Source: UBA9926 sp038131595
GTDB taxonomy: Bacteria; Pseudomonadota; Gammaproteobacteria; Pseudomonadales; Azotimanducaceae
Length of the DNA: 64,000 bases
Direction: 5' to 3'
Assembly: GCA_038131595.1 (NCBI GenBank)
Contig: JAYPPR010000008.1
Span: 496,001-560,000, forward strand
The notes under the pieces are model-generated. The model did not search any database, was not told the DNA's origin, and worked only from the letters and a program-made list of their open reading frames with translations. The position numbers were made by a program, and so were the translations under genes. Shown piece by piece: positions 59,602-64,000 of the stretch. The first letter of the stretch is position 1, and every line of letters starts with the position of its first letter.

Positions 59602-60758
59602 CGCTCATAATGGACGGTGACTTCGTGATCATCATCCTCGTCGATCTGCCGCCGCTTCCGCCTTGCCTCGCGCAACAGCAGTGAATAGTCGTGGGCTTCT
59701 TGCCCGGCACGTTGCTCCAGTGCTTTCTGCTTATTTTGAGCCTCTTCGGTTTGATCTAGCAGGAACTGCCCAAGGTCACCGATGAGTGCATCAATACCCT
59801 CACCCGTCACTGAAGAGATGACAAAAATTTTCTGCGCTTTCGCTGCAGCGTGGGTCTCAAGCCGGTCAACAACCGCCTGAACTTCACTCTCACTCGCCGC
59901 GTCTGACTTCGACAACGCAAGCCATCTTGGTTTGTCGGCGATAGCCTGGCTGTATCGACCCAACTCTTTCTCGATCAATTCGTAGTTATGGATAGGATCA
60001 CTACCGTCAATTGGATTCACTTCAATCAAGTGCAGTAACACGCGAGTGCGGCTTAGGTGCTTTAGAAAGTGTATGCCGAGTCCTGCTCCCTCAGCAGCAT
60101 TCTCGATCAGGCCAGGGATGTCCGCGACGACAAAACTGCGATCAAACCCCTGCCGCACGACGCCGAGGCTCGGCACCAAGGTCGTAAATGGATAGTCAGC
60201 TACTTTGGGCCTTGCATCAGACACTGCACTGACAAAGGTTGATTTACCCGCGTTAGGCAGGCCTAGCAGTCCTACATCGGCGATGAGACGCATCTCAAGC
60301 CGAAGGTCATACATTTCTCCAGGCTGGCCCTTTGTAGTCTTTCTTGGTGCTCTATTCGTGCTGCTCTTGAATCGGGTATTACCAAGGCCATAACGTCCGC
60401 CCTCGGCGATCAGGATCACTTCACCTTGCGTCTTAACTTCCGTCACAAGATCATCGGTGTCTTCATCGTAAACCGCTGTTCCAAGCGGGACCTTAATGTA
60501 GAGGTCGTCTCCCTTGGCACCTGTTCGCTCTCTACCTTTACCCGACTCACCGGACTCAGCGCGATAGCGAGGCTTAAACCTAAAATCTACCAATGTGTTG
60601 AGGGCTTCGTCCCCGACAAAGTACACATGGCCGCCCATTCCGCCATCGCCCCCGTCGGGACCTCCGTACTCAATGTACTTCTCCCGACGAAAACTAAGAC
60701 ATCCATCGCCTCCGCGACCAGCCTCAACACGAATCGTCGCTTCATCAACAAACTTCAT
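59598..60758 (-). CDS. obgE: Obg family GTPase
   Basis: The 386-residue ribosome-associated GTPase has the glycine-rich Obg domain (residues 1-158: FVDEATIRVEAGRGGDGCLSF, GGPDGGDGGMGG). The G domain carries GLPNAGKST (P-loop), DIPGLIENAAEGAGLG (switch region) and LSKSD (NKxD-like). The charged C-terminal tail is typical of proteobacterial CgtA. It follows rpmA and precedes proB, the common order. Confidence 0.96.
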   Translation of the reverse strand: MKFVDEATIRVEAGRGGDGCLSFRREKYIEYGGPDGGDGGMGGHVYFVGDEALNTLVDFRFKPRYRAESGESGKGRERTGAKGDDLYIKVPLGTAVYDEDTDDLVTEVKTQGEVILIAEGGRYGLGNTRFKSSTNRAPRKTTKGQPGEMYDLRLEMRLIADVGLLGLPNAGKSTFVSAVSDARPKVADYPFTTLVPSLGVVRQGFDRSFVVADIPGLIENAAEGAGLGIHFLKHLSRTRVLLHLIEVNPIDGSDPIHNYELIEKELGRYSQAIADKPRWLALSKSDAASESEVQAVVDRLETHAAAKAQKIFVISSVTGEGIDALIGDLGQFLLDQTEEAQNKQKALEQRAGQEAHDYSLLLREARRKRRQIDEDDDHEVTVHYER

Positions 60759-60809
60759 GGTTCATCCTTACTCGCCGTGAGGTTCAGTGGGCTTCGGTTC
60801 GTTATGCGC

Positions 60810-60840
60810 AAAAAAAAACCCTGCCGATGGGCAGGGTTTC
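60810..60840 (-). terminator. Terminator downstream of rpmA
   Basis: On the minus strand, AAACCCTGCC and GGCAGGGTTT form a stem with a 3-4 base loop, followed by a run of T residues. It separates rplU-rpmA from obgE-proB, allowing higher expression of the ribosomal proteins. Confidence 0.88.
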
Positions 60841-60859
60841 CTTAGCCAACAATGACGTA

Positions 60860-61120
60860 TTAGCCCTGCGCTAATACCGTCACAAATTTCTTGTTCTTAG
60901 GACCCTTCGTCAAAAACGCAACAGTGCCCTCGGCTTTGGCGAAGAGTGTGTGATCTTTGCCGCATCCTACGTTTGGACCGGCGTGAAACTTCGTGCCACG
61001 CTGCCGCACGATGATATTACCCGGGACCACGGTCTGGCCGCCAAAGATTTTAACGCCAAGCCGTTTGGACTCGGAATCACGTCCGTTTCTGGTGCTTCCG
61101 CCTGCTTTTTTATGCGCCAT
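60860..61120 (-). CDS. rpmA: 50S ribosomal protein L27
   Basis: The 86-residue protein starts MAHKKAGGSTRNGRDSESK, with the universally conserved N-terminal tail that reaches the peptidyl-transferase centre, and continues GVKIFGGQ and IIVRQRGTKFHAGPNVG. It is 2 bases from the rplU stop. Confidence 0.98.
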   Translation of the reverse strand: MAHKKAGGSTRNGRDSESKRLGVKIFGGQTVVPGNIIVRQRGTKFHAGPNVGCGKDHTLFAKAEGTVAFLTKGPKNKKFVTVLAQG

Positions 61121-61122
61121 CT

Positions 61123-61437
61123 CTAACCTCCGACGATCTCTTTAATTCTAACTTCTGTATACCATTGCCGATGGCCTGCCTGGCGTCTGTAATGCTTACG
61201 ACGCTTCATCTTGATGATATTGATTTTATCGTGTCTACCGTGGGTCACTACTTCAGCTGATACGCTTCCTGCGTCCACATAAGGCTGGCCAACCGTCACT
61301 TTTTCGTCCGAGCCAATCATCATGACTTTGTCAAAGGACACTGTCTCTCCTGCTTCGGCGTCGATCTTCTCGAGCTTCAGAACCTCGCCTTCAACGACCT
61401 TGTGCTGTTTGCCGCCACTTTCGATTACTGCGTACAT
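61123..61437 (-). CDS. rplU: 50S ribosomal protein L21
   Basis: The 104-residue protein starts MYAVIESGGKQHKV, the standard L21 N-terminus, with GAGAAG upstream. The open frame upstream (11 codons) is not conserved. KMKRRKHYRRQAGHRQWYT is the RNA-binding signature. It is first in the rplU-rpmA unit. Confidence 0.98.
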   Translation of the reverse strand: MYAVIESGGKQHKVVEGEVLKLEKIDAEAGETVSFDKVMMIGSDEKVTVGQPYVDAGSVSAEVVTHGRHDKINIIKMKRRKHYRRQAGHRQWYTEVRIKEIVGG

Positions 61438-61880
61438 GCTACTTCTCGCTTTAACTATCCGGACCCACAATCTGTCGGATCAACATCATGTTTGGACAAC
61501 TGGCTGTTTCGAACACCAACGTGTTGCCAGCTTTTTACACGCTTTTTGTAAAAGCTGTGCAACCTTTTTCCAACCGTTCTACGACCTTTCTACAACCTCT
61601 GCGCAAGCCGAGCCTTTGCGAGGTCCCGCTTCATAAAGGGCGTAGTGCAGAGCCAGTATTTCTAAATTCCTACTTGTGCCTCTGGGCACATCGCCTCTGT
61701 AAAAAGTAGAAACACCCCGCAGTCTTTCTAAATGCTTGAATGGACTGCGTTAACCCCATTTCGTGGGACGCGAATAATAAGCGAGAAGCTATGCCAGTTC
61801 AACTATAGATTCGATCCTTGACTTGACACTTCGCACCCCATCCCCCTAGCATCGACTTCCTGTTTTTACCCTCTCCTGGC
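61438..61880. other. Divergent region between rplU and ispB
   Basis: 443 bases without a gene. It contains a plausible rplU promoter (61534-61562) and an imperfect inverted repeat, AGCTTTTTACA with TGTAAAAGCT, at 61529-61556, overlapping that promoter. No clear ispB promoter was identified. Confidence 0.5.
61534..61562 (-). promoter_or_regulatory. Possible promoter of rplU-rpmA
   Basis: On the minus strand TTGCAC (-35, 61557-61562) and TGTAAA (-10, 61534-61539) are 17 bases apart, leaving a leader of about 90 bases before rplU. An inverted repeat lies across the spacer. Confidence 0.45.
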
Positions 61881-62849
61881 ATGCCGTCGTCTCAACTTTT
61901 TGGCCCTGTCGCTAGCGACTTCAAAGCGATAAACGAACTGATCGAGTCCTCATTGCACTCGCGCGTTCCCCTTGTGGCAGAAATCGCTGCCTACCTCGTG
62001 CAGGCAGGGGGCAAGCGACTTAGACCGCTTCTGGTCTTGCTTGCTGCCAGATCTTGCGGAGATAGCAGCCCACACCCTGTCAAGCTCGCTGTGGCCATCG
62101 AGTTTCTACACACCGCCATGTTGCTCCATGATGATGTGGTTGACGAATCGACCCTGCGTCGCGGCAGACGGACCGCGAACGCTGAATGGGGCAACGCCGC
62201 AAGCGTATTGGTCGGCGACTTTCTTCATTCGAGAGCCTTTGAGCTCATGGTCGAACTGGGCAACATTGATGTCATGGCACTGATCTCAAAGGCCACCAAT
62301 GGCATTGCAGAAGGAGAGGTACAGCAACTGACGCTTCTGCAAAATACGTCCACCAGTGAGGCAGATTACCTAGAGGTCATCTACCGAAAGACCGCCCTGC
62401 TTTTCGAGGTCTCCGCGGAATCAGGGGCAGTGCTGGGCGGCGCTAGTGCTAGCGAAGCGGCTGCTTACCGTGAGTACGGGCGCCATCTCGGGCTTGCGTT
62501 CCAGCTCATGGACGATTGGCTGGATTACGAAGGTTCGGCTCAAGACCTCGGCAAAAATACGGGAGATGACCTTGCGGAGGGCAAAGTCACGCTACCGATC
62601 ATTCTCGCCCTCCAAGCAGCTGGCGCGTCGGACCGACGAATCCTCGAGCAGGCCATTACCCAACCAGGATCGATCGCTTTTGAGGATGTTCGCTGCATTG
62701 CAGAACGATGCGGTGGAATAGAAACCACGAAGCATCGTGCCGCTGCCGAGGCAAGCTTGGCGGAATCCGCCCTTCAAGACCTCCCCGACTCAGCCTGCAA
62801 ATCGCAAATGATCCGCCTCTCTCAATTTGCAGTTGAGCGATCGAATTAA
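61881..62849 (+). CDS. ispB: Polyprenyl (octaprenyl-type) diphosphate synthase
   Basis: The 322-residue trans-prenyltransferase makes the side chain of ubiquinone. The first Asp-rich motif is LLHDDVVDES (residues 82-91), the second is QLMDDWLDYEG. GGKRLRPLL is the usual KRLRP site. Chain length cannot be read directly, though position next to rplU is typical of ispB. No strong ribosome site precedes the ATG. Confidence 0.95.
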   Translation: MPSSQLFGPVASDFKAINELIESSLHSRVPLVAEIAAYLVQAGGKRLRPLLVLLAARSCGDSSPHPVKLAVAIEFLHTAMLLHDDVVDESTLRRGRRTANAEWGNAASVLVGDFLHSRAFELMVELGNIDVMALISKATNGIAEGEVQQLTLLQNTSTSEADYLEVIYRKTALLFEVSAESGAVLGGASASEAAAYREYGRHLGLAFQLMDDWLDYEGSAQDLGKNTGDDLAEGKVTLPIILALQAAGASDRRILEQAITQPGSIAFEDVRCIAERCGGIETTKHRAAAEASLAESALQDLPDSACKSQMIRLSQFAVERSN

Positions 62850-62897
62850 CTCGCATTCCCCCATTTAACTTTTACCTTTGCTATATACTTGTTGCCT

Positions 62898-62974
62898 CGG
62901 GGTGTAGCTCAGCCTGGTAGAGCACTGCCTTCGGGAGGCAGGGGCCGCAAGTTCAAATCTTGCCATCCCGACCA
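62898..62974 (+). tRNA. tRNA-Pro(CGG)
   Basis: A 77-base tRNA with encoded CCA. The acceptor stem CGGGGTG pairs with CATCCCG (one G-T). The anticodon arm is CTGCC-TTCGGGA-GGCAG, giving anticodon CGG, and the T-arm loop reads GTTCAAATC. A possible -10 box (TATACT at 62884-62889) lies 8 bases upstream. Confidence 0.95.
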
Positions 62975-63070
62975 CGTCAGCCTGCCCGCGGCTCAATTCT
63001 GCATTCAGAGAAGAGCAGCCAGCGCCAATTTCAAAAAGGCTTTGTAGCCATTCTTTAGTTCTGTATCACC

Positions 63071-63457
63071 CTACTCTGTCAGATCTGCTGTCATCCCCGC
63101 TATGTGCCAGAGCACACCGCTTGGATCCCACAAGTAAGCCACGAGTGCACCGTGAGGTTGCGGCTCGGGTGGTTGGCACCTTGCACCCTCATATTGAGGC
63201 TTTTGAGACACCGCTTTGATTCTGGAGTACATACCAGACACGTCATCAACCTCTAAGTACAACATCGTATTGTCGCACCAAGTCGGTTCGTAGAAGTCTT
63301 GCAAGTAAAACTGACAACCTGTGAATTCAAACTGGATCAGATTGCTTGATTCCCAATTAATGGCGAACCCCATATCGAGGTAGAAGGCTTTTGACTGTTG
63401 GAAATTTTTCGCGCCAACGAATGGTTTAAGCGCTGTAGCGTTCACACGTTCGCTCAT
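63071..63457 (-). CDS. VOC (glyoxalase/bleomycin-resistance fold) family protein
   Basis: The 128-residue protein has the paired beta-alpha-beta layout of the VOC superfamily: PFVGAKNFQQSKAFYLDMGF at the start and AYLWDPSGVLWHIAGM at the end, which ends in the typical DP-G-WHI block. Candidate metal ligands are sparse (LYLEVDD, WHIA), so it may not be a metal enzyme. Substrate unknown. It lies just after the tRNA gene on the opposite strand. Confidence 0.8.
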   Translation of the reverse strand: MSERVNATALKPFVGAKNFQQSKAFYLDMGFAINWESSNLIQFEFTGCQFYLQDFYEPTWCDNTMLYLEVDDVSGMYSRIKAVSQKPQYEGARCQPPEPQPHGALVAYLWDPSGVLWHIAGMTADLTE

Positions 63458-63956
63458 AACATCTACTCAACTGACATAAGTTGGGATCTTACTCTGGCCG
63501 ATACCTCTGCGCTCAATGGTTGCCGTCGATGGTCATCGACACCACAGAGAGATCGTTTAGTTATTTCTTCCCTATCAACCTGCCGCGTTCCCTCATCGTA
63601 GTCTCGGCGTATCATTACCGTTCGGCCGGTCGAGTGACTAAATGCTTTCTTTGGACAAGAAAATACACTTCACCTCGCTACCCTATTCTCAGGACTCGAC
63701 TACCAGAGCAATCATTAGCTCCACACCTCCCTCAATTACGCACTTGTATTACGCCCCTGCGTTACGCGCTTGAATTACTGGCATATTTTACGAGCTTAGC
63801 CGCCTCACCGAGGAGACGCTGACCACCTCGGTTGACGGGTCTGACGATAACCCTGATCCTTGGAAGACCCTGATATCGAACCAATCAGGCCGCAAATCCA
63901 TTAACTGTGCTTTTGAAGTCAATCAAAGCACCCAGGACCAAAAAGGAGCGCTCACT
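63458..63956. other. Intergenic region near the right end
   Basis: About 500 bases. No convincing gene, RNA or repeat seen. Two short open frames on the plus strand have no family resemblance. Confidence 0.5.
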
Positions 63957-64000
63957 ATGTTTCACGTTGTTTGGCCGAAAATTCGTTGGGACGACGATCT
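63957..64000 (+). CDS. Possible start of an unidentified gene, cut by the window edge
   Basis: An ATG at 63957 lies 8-9 bases after AAGGAG, a strong ribosome site. The 14 codons seen read MFHVVWPKIRWDDD. Too short to identify. Confidence 0.45.
   Translation, partial: MFHVVWPKIRWDDD

Overview
The window looks like a chromosome segment of a Gram-negative, probably marine, gammaproteobacterium. The evidence is the housekeeping order ispH, fkpB, lspA, ribF, murJ / rpsT and proB, obgE, rpmA, rplU / ispB, the Pseudomonas-like placement of a minor-pilin operon beside ispH, a BamD lipoprotein, MsrPQ, and TonB-dependent receptors. A Halieaceae/Cellvibrionales-type origin is a guess and cannot be proven from the sequence alone.

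Positions 1 to about 26,400 form a large purine acquisition and catabolism locus. Two similar modules (TonB-dependent receptor, intrinsic terminator, purine nucleoside permease/phosphorylase-like NUP protein) lie at its two sides. Between them are a secreted adenosine deaminase, allantoinase puuE, an NCS2 xanthine/urate permease divergent from a purine phosphoribosyltransferase, and an eight-gene minus-strand operon in which nearly every gene overlaps or abuts the next: xdhA, xdhB, xdhC, uraD, uraH, guaD, puuD and an uncharacterised isopenicillin-N-synthase-like Fe(II)/2OG oxygenase. Divergent from it are a RutR-like TetR regulator and a coupled 8-oxoguanine deaminase. The divergent promoter region carries two palindromes matching the known RutR operator. 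A nucleoside hydrolase and an MFS transporter follow. Together these can take adenosine, guanine, xanthine and 8-oxoguanine through urate, 5-hydroxyisourate and OHCU to allantoin and allantoate. Later steps are not in the window.

Positions 26,650 to 29,700 hold a lipoprotein S41 peptidase and a secreted phosphoinositide phospholipase C-like protein. Positions 30,009 to 35,700 are a minus-strand rRNA operon (16S-23S-5S) with promoter, two boxA-like elements and terminator. No tRNA gene is visible in the 16S-23S spacer.

Positions 36,000 to 64,000 are mostly housekeeping: msrPQ, pssA, ilvIH, rluD-pgeF, bamD, a type IV pilus minor-pilin operon (pilE, fimT, pilV, pilW, pilX, pilY1), the isoprenoid/lipoprotein block (ispH, fkpB, lspA, ribF, murJ), rpsT, proB, obgE, rpmA, rplU, ispB, tRNA-Pro(CGG) and a VOC protein.

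Four otherwise intact genes (TonB receptor 2, the S41 peptidase, fkpB, pilY1) each carry one extra base that splits the reading frame. Base-calling errors are the simplest explanation.
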